Source: Ruminococcaceae bacterium UBA3903 (GTDB lineage: Bacteria > Bacillota > Clostridia > Oscillospirales > Acutalibacteraceae). Taken from it: a stretch of DNA of 55,413 nucleotides. This document shows positions 24,128-34,101 of the stretch, piece by piece. A program made the translations under genes and the position numbers. The stretch lies in assembly GCA_002391625.1 (NCBI GenBank), contig DGFJ01000027.1, positions 1 through 55,413 on the forward strand. Reading direction: 5' to 3'. Each line of letters starts with the position of its first letter. The stretch's first letter is position 1. The notes below the pieces were generated by a model. The model made no database searches, had not been told where the DNA came from, and worked only from the letters and a program-made list of their open reading frames with translations.

Positions 24128-25327
24128 ATGAGAACTATTCCTTTTTCTCCACCTGACATTACACAAGCGGAGATAGACGAGGTTGTAGACACCTTACGCT
24201 CAGGTTGGATTACAACTGGTCCTAAAACAAAGCGATTTGAAGATGATATTGCCAATTTTATAGGCTGTTCCAAGGTAGCAGCATTAAGCTCCTGCACAGC
24301 CTCACTGGAAATAGCATTACGTCTGTTAGGTGTTGGCGAGGGTGACGAGGTAATTACCACAGCCTATACCTACACAGCTACAGCAGCTGTTATTCAGCAC
24401 GTTGGTGCTAAAATTGTATTCGTGGACACAGCACCTGAATCATTTTTGATAGATTATGACAAGGTAGCCGATGCCATAACGCAACGCACAAAGGTTATTA
24501 TTCCTGTTGATATTGCTGGTAAAATGTGTGATTACGATAAATTATACAAAATAGTCAATGAGAAAAAGAACTTGTTTAAAGCTAACTCGCCTATACAGGA
24601 GCTATTCAACAGAATTATTATTTTAGCCGACTCTGCCCACGGCTTTGGTTCTAGTAAAAACGGTATCATTAGTGGCTTAGCGGCTGATTTTACGGCTTTC
24701 TCATTCCACGCCGTAAAGACAGTAACCTCTGCTGAGGGCGGTGCCTTAGTCTGGCGTGATAAAGAGGGCTTGGACAATGACGATTTCTATAAACAAATTA
24801 TGCTGATGTCATTACATGGTCAATCCAAGGACGCTTACCAAAAAAATGCTGCTGATGGTTGGGAATATGACATAATGCGTACAGGCTACAAGTGCAACAT
24901 GACTGACACCTTAGCTTCTATTGGCTTAGTACAGCTAAAAAGATATAAAGCACTGCAAAGTCGTCGTTTAGAAATTATTGAAAAATATGACGCCGCCATG
25001 GACAAGCTAGGCGTTGGGTATTTACATCACGTTAACCCTGATTTTAAAACCAGCTGTCATATTTACTTGACTAGAATTCCTAATGCGGACGAGCATAAAC
25101 GAGATTTAGTTATTAAAAAAATGGCTGAAATGGGTGTTGTATGTAACGTTCATTTTAAACCTTTGCCAATGATGACAGCATATAAAAGTTTAGGCTTTGA
25201 CATTAAGGATTATCCTAATGCTTTTGCTCACTACAGAAATGAGCTGACACTGCCATTGCATACCTTGTTAACAGATGATGATGTAGATTATGTAATAGAG
25301 TGCTTTGAAAAGGCTTTACAGGGTTAA
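24128..25327 (+). CDS. DegT/DnrJ/EryC1/StrS-family sugar aminotransferase
   Basis: 399 aa PLP enzyme that aminates a keto-sugar nucleotide in surface polysaccharide pathways. Seen: FSPPDITQAEIDEVVDTL and SGWITTGPKTKRFE at the N-terminus, ITTAYTYTATAAVI, the PLP-ring Asp168 in ILADSAHGFG, the Schiff-base Lys197 in FSFHAVKTVTSAEGG, and the C-terminal NVHFKPLPMM and LTLPLH typical of the group. AAAAGGAG lies 7 bases before the ATG. The next gene is a two-domain teichoic-acid-type transferase with its own promoter, which suggests a cell-surface role. Exact sugar unknown. Confidence 0.92.
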   Translation: MRTIPFSPPDITQAEIDEVVDTLRSGWITTGPKTKRFEDDIANFIGCSKVAALSSCTASLEIALRLLGVGEGDEVITTAYTYTATAAVIQHVGAKIVFVDTAPESFLIDYDKVADAITQRTKVIIPVDIAGKMCDYDKLYKIVNEKKNLFKANSPIQELFNRIIILADSAHGFGSSKNGIISGLAADFTAFSFHAVKTVTSAEGGALVWRDKEGLDNDDFYKQIMLMSLHGQSKDAYQKNAADGWEYDIMRTGYKCNMTDTLASIGLVQLKRYKALQSRRLEIIEKYDAAMDKLGVGYLHHVNPDFKTSCHIYLTRIPNADEHKRDLVIKKMAEMGVVCNVHFKPLPMMTAYKSLGFDIKDYPNAFAHYRNELTLPLHTLLTDDDVDYVIECFEKALQG

Positions 25328-25359
25328 TAGATTACAAAATTTCATAGCTTTTATCCACC

Positions 25360-25402
25360 ATAGCACCATTAAGTATAAGAAGCTTAATTGGTGCTATTTT
25401 TT
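25360..25402 (+). terminator. Terminator after the DegT-type gene
   Basis: ATAGCACCA with TTAAG below it, short loop, CTTAA and TGGTGCTAT, followed by TTTTTTAT. Confidence 0.85.
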
Positions 25403-25633
25403 ATATTAATGTACACATAATGTAAGGTAAGTGTGGTACAACTAATATAAAAAGGTGCTCACCCTTATACTAGGCTCTTATAACACTGTTCATAAAAATG
25501 ATTATTTTTTGTTATACAAAACAGATAACGATTACAATGAACGGTCTTTAAAAGAACACCATCCAGTATAAAAATGGTTACCCTACAGCTTGTATATTGG
25601 TGTATTAAAGCTTAGTATTGTATATACATAATT

Positions 25634-25662
25634 TTGCAATTTTTAATGTAATGTGATATAAT
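25634..25662 (+). promoter_or_regulatory. Promoter of the glycosyl/glycerophosphotransferase gene
   Basis: TTGCAA (25634-25639), 17-base spacer, TATAAT (25657-25662) with an extended TG one base before the -10. Confidence 0.8.
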
Positions 25663-25709
25663 TCATTAGATATTGATATTTTAAGAAATATGTTTTTTAC
25701 GGAGGAAAT

Positions 25710-28424
25710 ATGGGTACAACAGTTTCTGTTATTATTCCTTATTTAGAAGAAAATGACATAATTAGAAAAACGCTGGCTTCAATTTGTGATGCACATCATT
25801 TTGATGTTACAGAGATTGAGGTTTTAGTAGTAGATTCTACAAACGGAGGATCCAGCCGAAGGGTTATTGACGGGTTGTCCATATGCAAGATAATCAGCAG
25901 CCATAACATTAAAACCGTACCTCAAGCATATATGCTGGGTTTAGAACAGGCAAAGGGTAGCTTTATTACTTTTATGCACTGTGGTGATACTGTAAGCAAT
26001 GACTATTTTGCAACATGTACACAGGCATTACAAATTAACCCTATAGTACCATTTGTGGTTGCTAAATCTTTTTGCATCAATCCTACATTCCCTAAGAAAA
26101 AGGAGAACAAGCTAAACATTGAGCGTTTTGATAAAAACAGCATTATTGACATTCGCATAAGACCTGAACTAATACAGCTAAGTGTTACTGAAGCGTTGTT
26201 TAGGGCTGAGATTTTTTCACAATTCACATTTAATTGTGAATTAAAATACGAGAGCGAACAAGGGTTTATGCTACAGCTTTTAAAGGCTAAGCCACAATAC
26301 GCTACAGTAGCTGATCCAGAGTATAATTACTTTATGCCCAAAGAGGACGATTTTTTATACTACCTACCTGCCAATTATAAGGATTGGTACACAAAGTCCT
26401 TTAAAGAATTTATTTTACCGCTGATGGACAACACCTGTGACAGCAAAGGTACTGTACCAAATTTTGTACAATTTTATATTATTTTTGCCATACAGGCTAG
26501 GTTCTTATCAAACCTAAACAACAGAAATAAGAAGAACATGGATCATCAGGAGTTAAGCGAATTTTTTGATGTTGTCAGTGAGGCATTAAAACGCATAGAC
26601 GATATATATATATTAAACAAAAATAAGTATAAACAGCTGTCCTACAGCGATGAAGCGGCTAAAATGCTTATGCAGGTTAAATATGATCTTTCAAAGGCAC
26701 TGCCACTTAGCTATGTACAGGCAAAGGAGGATGCATATTTAAACTATGAGGATGTTTTCATAACAAAAATGTCCTCCCAAAGAGCTGCTATGCACGTTAT
26801 TGATTTTTTTGATGGCAAGCTTTCAATAGACGGCTCCTTCCGTGAAGTTTTTGACACAGATTTTTTTGACCTGTTTGCTGTATTAAACGGCAAAACATAT
26901 CCTTTAAAAAACAATGACAGATACTCATTAACAAAGTATTTCGGCATCAGTGCATACAAAAAATTCACTTTCCATTTAGACTTTGAGTTGGACGAAACCA
27001 AATCTGCACAAACAATAGCCTTCTTTGCAAGGATTGGACAAACCATTGTACCATTGAAGCTTTCATTTATTCATCACTGGTCAAAGTTTTGCATTACTCC
27101 TAAAAATTCCTACTGGCGTTTTAACAGGTATATTGCCCATTTAGAAAACGACAGCGAAATAGTAATAGAACAGGCTACTGCTAAAAAGACATTTATCAGC
27201 GAGATGAAATTTTTACCACAGGTTCTACGTCACAGCAGACGAGGCTTTATAACAAGAATAATGTACTGGTTAACACGCCCATACTTTAAAAACAAAAAGA
27301 TATGGCTTATGTATGACAAAATGTACAAGGGCGGTGACAGCTGTGAATATCTGTATCGCTATACCAAGGACTTTAATGATGGTGTAACAAGGTACTACAT
27401 TATTGACGGCAACACATATGACTATAGGCATATGAAAAAAGACGGACTGCACCCTGTAAAAAACAGGTCTTGGAAACACCGTCTGGCCTTTTTAAATGCT
27501 GATATAGTGCTGATAACTAACTCTAATGTGTTTCCATTTAACGGCTACAACATGGACAAATCCAGATTTATCAGAGGGCTGTGCAACTTTCCTTCTATGT
27601 GCTTACAGCACGGCTTGTCAGTACAAAAATGTGCTATGGCACAGCAAAGAATTGTTGACAACACACGTATGTACTTTTTAGGCTCTCACCATGAGGTAAC
27701 AAACCTTAGCAACCATGCCTACAATTACAAGAATATGAATATTCTAAAATTAACAGGTATTGGTAGATACGATGGTTTGGTTAACAAGGACCAAAAGCAA
27801 ATCTTGCTGTCACCTACATGGAGAATGTACAATGCTATGCCTGTAACAACCAGTGAAGGCGAACAGCGTACCTACAACCCAGAATTTAAGCACTCCACCT
27901 ATTATAAAATATACAATGATTTGATAAACAATCAAAAGCTTATAGAAACAGCTAAACGTAATGGATATAAAATAAAATACCTCCTACACCCTATTTTAAG
28001 CTCTCAGGTTACAGACTTTGTGCCTGACCCATATGTAGAGGTTATTCCATCTGTAGGCACATTAAGCTACGAAGATATTCTGACAAAATCCAGTCTAATG
28101 GTTACTGATTATTCAGGCGTCCAGTTTGACTTTGCATATATGAAAAAGCCGCTGGTTTACTTTCACCCATCACAGCTGCCTGCTCATTATGAGGACGGAT
28201 GTTTCTTCTACGAAACAATGGGCTTTGGCGAAATATGCACTGAAGGTGAACAGCTGGTAGACCTGTTGTGTGATTACATGGAAAATGGCTGCGTTATGAA
28301 ACCACAATATGTAGAACGTGTAGATGAATTCTACGAACACAGTGACCATAACAACTGTGAACGTATCTATAAAGAGATTATGAATTATCAACAAATAGTT
28401 GATCGAGATAAGCTGAAAAGCTAA
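25710..28424 (+). CDS. Two-domain glycosyltransferase family 2 / CDP-glycerol glycerophosphotransferase
   Basis: 904 aa. The first about 230 residues are a GT-A glycosyltransferase: TVSVIIPYLEENDIIRKTL, EVLVVDSTNGGS, and GSFITFMHCGDT in place of the usual DxD loop. A middle region of unknown fold (about 330-510) follows. The C-terminal part (about 520-895) is a TagF-like domain: KIWLMYDKMYKGGDSCEYLY, CNFPSMCLQHGLS with the catalytic-type His, RYDGL, ILLSPTWR, and SLMVTDYSGVQFDFAYMKKP. TagF domains polymerise glycerol-phosphate or related polyols from CDP-linked donors. Such fusions make wall or capsule polymers at the membrane face. ATG 25710 follows GGAGG. Confidence 0.9.
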   Translation: MGTTVSVIIPYLEENDIIRKTLASICDAHHFDVTEIEVLVVDSTNGGSSRRVIDGLSICKIISSHNIKTVPQAYMLGLEQAKGSFITFMHCGDTVSNDYFATCTQALQINPIVPFVVAKSFCINPTFPKKKENKLNIERFDKNSIIDIRIRPELIQLSVTEALFRAEIFSQFTFNCELKYESEQGFMLQLLKAKPQYATVADPEYNYFMPKEDDFLYYLPANYKDWYTKSFKEFILPLMDNTCDSKGTVPNFVQFYIIFAIQARFLSNLNNRNKKNMDHQELSEFFDVVSEALKRIDDIYILNKNKYKQLSYSDEAAKMLMQVKYDLSKALPLSYVQAKEDAYLNYEDVFITKMSSQRAAMHVIDFFDGKLSIDGSFREVFDTDFFDLFAVLNGKTYPLKNNDRYSLTKYFGISAYKKFTFHLDFELDETKSAQTIAFFARIGQTIVPLKLSFIHHWSKFCITPKNSYWRFNRYIAHLENDSEIVIEQATAKKTFISEMKFLPQVLRHSRRGFITRIMYWLTRPYFKNKKIWLMYDKMYKGGDSCEYLYRYTKDFNDGVTRYYIIDGNTYDYRHMKKDGLHPVKNRSWKHRLAFLNADIVLITNSNVFPFNGYNMDKSRFIRGLCNFPSMCLQHGLSVQKCAMAQQRIVDNTRMYFLGSHHEVTNLSNHAYNYKNMNILKLTGIGRYDGLVNKDQKQILLSPTWRMYNAMPVTTSEGEQRTYNPEFKHSTYYKIYNDLINNQKLIETAKRNGYKIKYLLHPILSSQVTDFVPDPYVEVIPSVGTLSYEDILTKSSLMVTDYSGVQFDFAYMKKPLVYFHPSQLPAHYEDGCFFYETMGFGEICTEGEQLVDLLCDYMENGCVMKPQYVERVDEFYEHSDHNNCERIYKEIMNYQQIVDRDKLKS

Positions 28425-28433
28425 TACAGTATT

Positions 28434-28468
28434 AAAAACCCGTCTGCAAACTATGCAGACGGGTTTTT
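28434..28468 (+). terminator. Terminator after the transferase gene
   Basis: AAAAACCCGTCTGC, 7-base loop, GCAGACGGGTTTTT: a strong GC stem that is followed by the T-run. Confidence 0.93.
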
Positions 28469-28650
28469 AGCAAATTTCTTTTTGATAATTTCACATCAAA
28501 TTGCCAAAAGTTGAAATCAACTAAAAAACATTTGGAATAATTATATAAAAAACATAGTCCTATTTTATGTATTATGCTATATAATATTTACAAATTTAGT
28601 ACCATATATTTTGTATTTTACGGTACACTTTTACAAAAAGTTATGATATA

Positions 28651-28656
28651 ATTATG
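28651..28656 (+). promoter_or_regulatory. Extended -10 of the amylase gene
   Basis: ATGATATAAT just before 28660 gives TG-n-TATAAT, an extended -10; the -35 region is poor (ACACTT). About 50 bases upstream of the amylase ATG. The hexamer position is approximate. Confidence 0.45.
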
Positions 28657-28704
28657 AGGACGTAATGTCACATAACTGCAAAATATTGAAAGGAGTTCTT
28701 ACCA

Positions 28705-30810
28705 ATGAAGAAAACAAGGAAAATCATTGCTGTCGCCATATCAGCCATCATGGCTGTATCTACTCTGGCATTGCCATTATCAGCTCAAGCCGTTACCGAT
28801 ACTGCTGACAGCACTGCGACAGCAACAGAAAAAGCCGCATCAGACTTCTCATGGGATAATGCTTCCGTGTATTTCCTACTAACAGACCGTTTTAAAAACG
28901 GTAACACTAGCAACGACCACTCTTATAATCGAGGTTTAAATGCTGACGGAACAGTAGCAACTGACTACACCACAGATGTGGCAATGTTCCATGGTGGTGA
29001 CTTTGCCGGCATTACACAAACTATCAAGGATGGATATTTTAACGATTTAGGCATTAACGCTTTATGGATTTCTGCTCCATACGAACAGTCCCATGGTTAT
29101 GCTGTTGGTGATACCAAGGGTGAAAGCGATTCCAAAAAAAGCTTTCCTCACTACGCTTATCACGGTTACTATGTTTTAGATTATTCTGAAACTGACGCTA
29201 ACTTTGGTACTCCAGAGGAGTTCCAAACAATGGTTGACACCGCTCATGAATATGGTCTGCGTATTGTTTTGGACGTTGTTATGAACCACTCTGGCTACAA
29301 TAATATGTATGATATGAACGAGTACGGCTATGGTACTTTAAAATCAGGCTGGGAGAGCGTTTATTATGATTGGGCAAACATTACTAACCCAACATATCAT
29401 GCTAAAATTAATTACAACAGTACCTTGGCAAGTTGGGCTAACTGGTGGGGTTCTGACTGGGTTAGAGCTGGTATTGTAGGATACACACCGGGTGGCAGCG
29501 ATAACCTAACAACCTGCCTAGACTATTTGCCTGATTTTAAAACAGAGTCAGAAACGGCTGTGGATATTCCTGCCCTACTAAAAACCAAATGGACAAAGGA
29601 AGGCGTTCTCAAGGAAAAAACTGATGAGCTTAACCAATGGTTTGAGGAAACAGGTAACCCACGTACAACCAGATATTACCAAGTTTACTGGCTATCACAA
29701 TGGGTTAGAGATTACGGCGTAGACGGCTTCCGATGTGACACAGCTAAGCACGTTGAGCTTGAATCATGGAAAGCACTAAAAACAGAATGTGTTAAGGCTT
29801 TAAAGGAATGGAAAGCTGAAAACAAAGACAAGGCACTGGATGATACCGAGTTTTGGATGGTTGGCGAAAACTGGGATACCACACAAACCCTTAACTATAA
29901 TGATTATTTTACCGAGGGTGGCTTTGACTCTATGATAAACTTTGCTTATGGTGGAGGTAAAGGCTTACCAAACGTAACCAACATTAACGCTACATATCAA
30001 AAATATGCTGACTTTATTAACACAAAAGAGGATTGCAACTTCCTAACATACATATCCTCTCATGATGATAAGCTATGCAGAACAGATTTAATATATCAAG
30101 GCTCTGCATTAATGCTAATGCCCGGTCAGATACAGGTATTCTATGGTGATGAAACTAACAGACCAGTACAAAAGGTTTCAGTAAACGGTAAGAACTATAC
30201 TATTGGTGACCACGCATTCAGAAGTGATATGAATTGGGATGCTATTGATACCACAGTAGAAGACCACTGGCAAACAGTTGGTACCTTCCGTAACAACCAT
30301 ATCGCTGTTGGTGCAGGTTCAAACACAGCTGTTGACACCACCAACGGTACAGCATTTATCAGACAATATGATAAAGACGGTGTACAGGATACCGTTGCAG
30401 CTTGCCTAGCGGCTGACGCCAATACGGATGTAACAATCCACCTAGGCTCAGCATTTGATGAAGGTTCCTTGGTTAAAAACGCATACAACGGTTCTGTTGC
30501 AAAGGTTACAGATGGTACGGTAACATTTAACAGCGGAGCAAACAAAACAATACTTATTGAAGCTTATGATGGTACAGAGTTAACAGGTATCATTGGTGAT
30601 GTTAATATGGATAATACTATCAATATGTTAGATGTTATTCTTATTCAACAGCACCTAGCAAAGATAATATCATTAACAGACTACAACTTTACCCTAGCAG
30701 ATACTAATAAAGATAATAAGATAACACTAGTAGATTATGTGCTAATTCAAAGATACATAGCTAAGCTGCCAAATACACCTAACGTTGGCGATACTATTAA
30801 GCTAATATAA
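28705..30810 (+). CDS. Secreted alpha-amylase (GH13) with type I dockerin
   Basis: 701 aa starch-degrading enzyme. Signal peptide about 1-29 (MKKTRKIIAVAISAIMAVST, cleavage near AQA). GH13 regions: DVVMNH (190-195); GFRCDTAKH (341-349) with nucleophile Asp345; VGENWD with acid/base Glu388; SSHDD with His453 and Asp454. About residues 629-690 are a dockerin with two calcium loops, GDVNMDNTINMLDVILIQQH and ADTNKDNKITLVDYVLIQRY, the repeat that docks a protein to a cohesin-bearing scaffoldin. This is the arrangement of Ruminococcus amylosomes. No scaffoldin or cohesin is in the window. GAAAGGAG precedes the ATG. Confidence 0.95.
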   Translation: MKKTRKIIAVAISAIMAVSTLALPLSAQAVTDTADSTATATEKAASDFSWDNASVYFLLTDRFKNGNTSNDHSYNRGLNADGTVATDYTTDVAMFHGGDFAGITQTIKDGYFNDLGINALWISAPYEQSHGYAVGDTKGESDSKKSFPHYAYHGYYVLDYSETDANFGTPEEFQTMVDTAHEYGLRIVLDVVMNHSGYNNMYDMNEYGYGTLKSGWESVYYDWANITNPTYHAKINYNSTLASWANWWGSDWVRAGIVGYTPGGSDNLTTCLDYLPDFKTESETAVDIPALLKTKWTKEGVLKEKTDELNQWFEETGNPRTTRYYQVYWLSQWVRDYGVDGFRCDTAKHVELESWKALKTECVKALKEWKAENKDKALDDTEFWMVGENWDTTQTLNYNDYFTEGGFDSMINFAYGGGKGLPNVTNINATYQKYADFINTKEDCNFLTYISSHDDKLCRTDLIYQGSALMLMPGQIQVFYGDETNRPVQKVSVNGKNYTIGDHAFRSDMNWDAIDTTVEDHWQTVGTFRNNHIAVGAGSNTAVDTTNGTAFIRQYDKDGVQDTVAACLAADANTDVTIHLGSAFDEGSLVKNAYNGSVAKVTDGTVTFNSGANKTILIEAYDGTELTGIIGDVNMDNTINMLDVILIQQHLAKIISLTDYNFTLADTNKDNKITLVDYVLIQRYIAKLPNTPNVGDTIKLI

Positions 30811-30857
30811 TCTATATTCAGCACAATCGGCAAAATTCTAATAGTTCTTTATAATGA

Positions 30858-30911
30858 AGCTGACCACCAAATATTAGACTAATAATCTAATGATTGGTGG
30901 TCGGCTTTTTA
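30858..30911 (+). terminator. Terminator after the amylase gene
   Basis: AGCTGACCACCAA pairs with TTGGTGGTCGGCT (one G-U), with an inner ATTAGA/TCTAAT stem, then TTTTTATT. It lies between convergent genes; the other strand has no T-run. Confidence 0.88.
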
Positions 30912-30997
30912 TTGCCAGAAATTTTTTTAATTCCAAAAGATACCTGTATAGGCTTACATAGTAAATTGTATTACAATAAAATTTACAAAGGCTGTGC

Positions 30998-32488
30998 CTA
31001 TAGTTTAATAAGTTTTGCTAAACACTGCTGCATTAATACTACATCCTTGGAGTTTACAGCACCATCATAATTAACATCAGCTACAACCCTTTTATCATCA
31101 TCTAATAATAAAATTCGTGCTAAATGTCTTTGTACCTTAACAACATCTGAAATGGTTAATCTGTTATCTCCATCCACATCACCAATAACATATGTAGGCT
31201 GTGTGGTTGGCTGTGTTGGTACCTGTGGCATAAAGTTAGAAATATCCATTGTTAACGTATGAGCAGTATCATCCATATTAGGTGACTGTCTAACCTCTAC
31301 AGATACAGTTGATCCGAATAAATCAATACCGTATATGTAACCATCCTCGCTAGATGGTAAGGTGTAAACTACAGAGGAAAGCATAGTGTTTAAATCTATT
31401 TTATATATTTTATTAGACGTATTGTAAAACAGTGTGTTGTCTTTTACTATAGGTGAATAATAATTGTCACCCCATGAATACGAGCTGTTTTCCCATACCA
31501 TCCAAGTATCTGAGGTATATGGTATATATGACACTTCACCTGTTGCAGAGTTCCTCTTACATAATTTTTTGTCAGCAGAAAAATAATACATAAAGCCATT
31601 TTCAGTGGCAATTGTAGAATTTATTTGCTGCCAAAACTTATCACCTGTGTATGCCTCTGGGCAGGTATGCTCTGCACTGTCGATAACATGATTACTGGAA
31701 ATTTCAGAATCACTTAACAGGAAATAATCATAGCTAACACTTGACAATGTATTGTACATAGGGTCTGACCATGTGACATCTACATGATAATACTTACCCC
31801 CTATTTTTATAATATTCCACCCATGATTTTGACCTTTGGAGGTTCCTGTTACAAACGTACTGTCTATACCCAGCTGTTTCATCAAATAATTATACGCCAT
31901 TGCATAGCCTTGACATACAGCTTTTCTGTCAACTATACAACCATATGCAGTATAACAATTTTCAGCTGTTAAATCATATGAGCATATTGCTGTCAGCTTA
32001 CTAAGCATTACTAATGCCTTGTTTATATCTCCATTTACGTTATTTGCACTCTTTAAAATTTCATTAACATTGCTGTTAAATTCAGCAATACGAGCAGGGC
32101 AATCAGACTTTTCCACCGTGTATGTAGGGTAGTAAACATTTACTGCCCCTGTAGCGTCCATTGAATATCTAACATTTGTGGTACTCACATAAAACAACTC
32201 AGGATGATTGTAAAATACTTCGAAAATCAGCTTGCTAAATTCAGTTTTTGGTATTTCATATTCAGATATATCAATACTGATATCATAATTTTCTAATCCG
32301 TCTATTATTTTTTTCTCAACCTCAGTTCCCTGATAAGCAGAGGAAACGTCCTCCATAACACCTTTATCAAACGTTTTTGTAACCATGGATGTTATTTCTT
32401 CGTCCGCTGTAGCTGTTGCAAAAATTGTAGATGTCCCTGTCGTAGTTAATAGCAATAATGCCATTAATAAGCTAAGAATTTTTCTCAT
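30998..32488 (-). CDS. Secreted transglutaminase-like protein with type I dockerin
   Basis: 496 aa. ATG 32488 is chosen because AGGAGG lies 7 bases upstream and gives a clean signal peptide (MRKILSLLMALLLLTTTG, cleavage near FATA). The transglutaminase-like core spans about 180-245 with Cys192 (AVCQGYA), His222 (QNHGWN) and Asp237 (YHVDVTWSD). A beta-rich middle region follows, then a PTQPTTQPT linker and a dockerin at about 433-496 (GDVDGDNRLTISDVVKVQRH and ADVNYDGAVNSKDVVLMQQC). It would be carried on the same kind of scaffold as the neighbouring amylase. Its core resembles that of the lipoprotein at 5745-7094. Role on the scaffold is unknown: proteolysis or cross-linking. Confidence 0.92.
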   Translation of the reverse strand: MRKILSLLMALLLLTTTGTSTIFATATADEEITSMVTKTFDKGVMEDVSSAYQGTEVEKKIIDGLENYDISIDISEYEIPKTEFSKLIFEVFYNHPELFYVSTTNVRYSMDATGAVNVYYPTYTVEKSDCPARIAEFNSNVNEILKSANNVNGDINKALVMLSKLTAICSYDLTAENCYTAYGCIVDRKAVCQGYAMAYNYLMKQLGIDSTFVTGTSKGQNHGWNIIKIGGKYYHVDVTWSDPMYNTLSSVSYDYFLLSDSEISSNHVIDSAEHTCPEAYTGDKFWQQINSTIATENGFMYYFSADKKLCKRNSATGEVSYIPYTSDTWMVWENSSYSWGDNYYSPIVKDNTLFYNTSNKIYKIDLNTMLSSVVYTLPSSEDGYIYGIDLFGSTVSVEVRQSPNMDDTAHTLTMDISNFMPQVPTQPTTQPTYVIGDVDGDNRLTISDVVKVQRHLARILLLDDDKRVVADVNYDGAVNSKDVVLMQQCLAKLIKL

Positions 32489-32715
32489 AATAATACCTCC
32501 TAATTTAAACATATTTATTATACATATAGTACCATTTTCTATAAAAAAAGTAAACACTATGTGATTTTTTTGACATATTTATCCTTAATAAAATATGTGT
32601 TTATTCTTCAGGCATATTTTATCTTGTAATAGGAATTTATTTTACCAAAACTATTTATTTTAAATCTATTTCGTTATATAATAAGAAGAATAGATATAGA
32701 TTGGAAGTGCTTATT

Positions 32716-34101
32716 ATGGAAAGAAATACACAATATGATAATATTTTAAATAAAATAAAAAGAATACATTTTATTGGTATCGGTGGTTCTGGTATGTGTC
32801 CCCTAGCAGAAATTTTACTGTCTAAGGGATTTGAATTAACAGGTTCTGATTGTAATGAATCTGACACCTTAGATCGAATCAAGGGGTACGGCATTCCTGT
32901 ATATATGGAACATAAGGCAGAAAACGTGGCAAACACTCAGCTAGTTGTGTACACCGCTGCTGTAAAGGACAGCAACCCAGAGCTAGCAGAAGCCAAAAGG
33001 CTAGGTATCCCAGCATTAGAGCGTTCAATCATGCTGGGTATTGTTACAAGGCACTACCACCGCTCAATCGCCATAGCTGGCACACATGGTAAAACGACTA
33101 CTACGGCAATGCTGTCACAGGTGCTTATTGGTGGTGGCTTTGATCCATCTGCTATTATTGGTGGCAAGCTACCATTTATTGGTGGCAACAGCCATGTTGG
33201 AAAGTCAGATATTATTGTATGTGAAGCCTGTGAATATGTTGACACCTTTCTACAGCTGACACCTACTATTTCTATTATTCTAAACATTGACGCTGACCAT
33301 TTGGATTACTTTAAAAGCTTAGATAACATTAAGAAATCCTTTAACAAATTTTCCAAGCAAACAACACAGCTGCTGGTTATTAATGGAGATGATAAAAACA
33401 GCATTGAGGCTACTGCTGATGTTAACATAAATAAATTATACTACGGTTTTAATGATGCCAACGATTATTACGGCACAAATTTACAGGTGAGTGGCGTTAA
33501 ACAAAGCTTTGATTTAATGCACAAAGGTGAAAAGCTGGCACATATTAATCTGTGCGTACCTGGAAAGCATAACGCTTTAAACGCCTTAGCCGCTGCTACT
33601 GTCGCATTGTACCTAGGTGCTGCACCTAAAGTCGTGGCTGAGAACCTTAACAAATTTACTGGCGTACACAGAAGATTTGAAATTTTGGGAGAGGTCAACG
33701 GCATAACCGTAGCTGATGATTTTGCACATCATCCAACAGAACTAACAGCTACATTAAATGCTGCTATGGGCATGGGGTTTAAACGTGTGGTAGCGGTGTT
33801 TCAACCACATACCTATTCCCGAACCGCCATGCTGTTAGACGATTTTGCAAAGGCATTATCTATTCCTGATAAGGCTGTACTATCAGAAATTTTACCAGTG
33901 CGTGAAACCAACACCTACAACATATATTCCGAGGATTTAGCAGAAAAAATAGATGGCTGTACTTGCCTTAAAACCTTTGAACAAATAACTGATTATGTGT
34001 GTAAAAACGCACAAGAGGGTGATTTAATACTAACATTAGGCGGTGGCAATGTTTATATGTGTGCTAATATGATTTTCGCTAAGCTTAAGGGCGATGAATA
34101 A
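32716..34101 (+). CDS. murC: UDP-N-acetylmuramate--L-alanine ligase
   Basis: Adds L-alanine to UDP-MurNAc in peptidoglycan synthesis. 461 aa. N-terminal Rossmann motif HFIGIGGSGMCPLAE (18-32), P-loop GTHGKTTT (122-129), CEACEYVDTFL, NIDADHLDYF, GVHRRFE and DDFAHHPTE are all MurC features. ATG 32716 has GGAAGTG 6 bases upstream; the TTG at 32701 is less likely. It stands alone and no terminator is evident after it. Confidence 0.96.
   Translation: MERNTQYDNILNKIKRIHFIGIGGSGMCPLAEILLSKGFELTGSDCNESDTLDRIKGYGIPVYMEHKAENVANTQLVVYTAAVKDSNPELAEAKRLGIPALERSIMLGIVTRHYHRSIAIAGTHGKTTTTAMLSQVLIGGGFDPSAIIGGKLPFIGGNSHVGKSDIIVCEACEYVDTFLQLTPTISIILNIDADHLDYFKSLDNIKKSFNKFSKQTTQLLVINGDDKNSIEATADVNINKLYYGFNDANDYYGTNLQVSGVKQSFDLMHKGEKLAHINLCVPGKHNALNALAAATVALYLGAAPKVVAENLNKFTGVHRRFEILGEVNGITVADDFAHHPTELTATLNAAMGMGFKRVVAVFQPHTYSRTAMLLDDFAKALSIPDKAVLSEILPVRETNTYNIYSEDLAEKIDGCTCLKTFEQITDYVCKNAQEGDLILTLGGGNVYMCANMIFAKLKGDE

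Larger units (their letters stand above)
25328..25709. other. Intergenic region, aminotransferase to transferase
   Basis: 382 bases. Holds a terminator (25360-25402) and a promoter (25634-25662). The middle part, about 25410-25630, shows nothing I can name. Confidence 0.55.
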
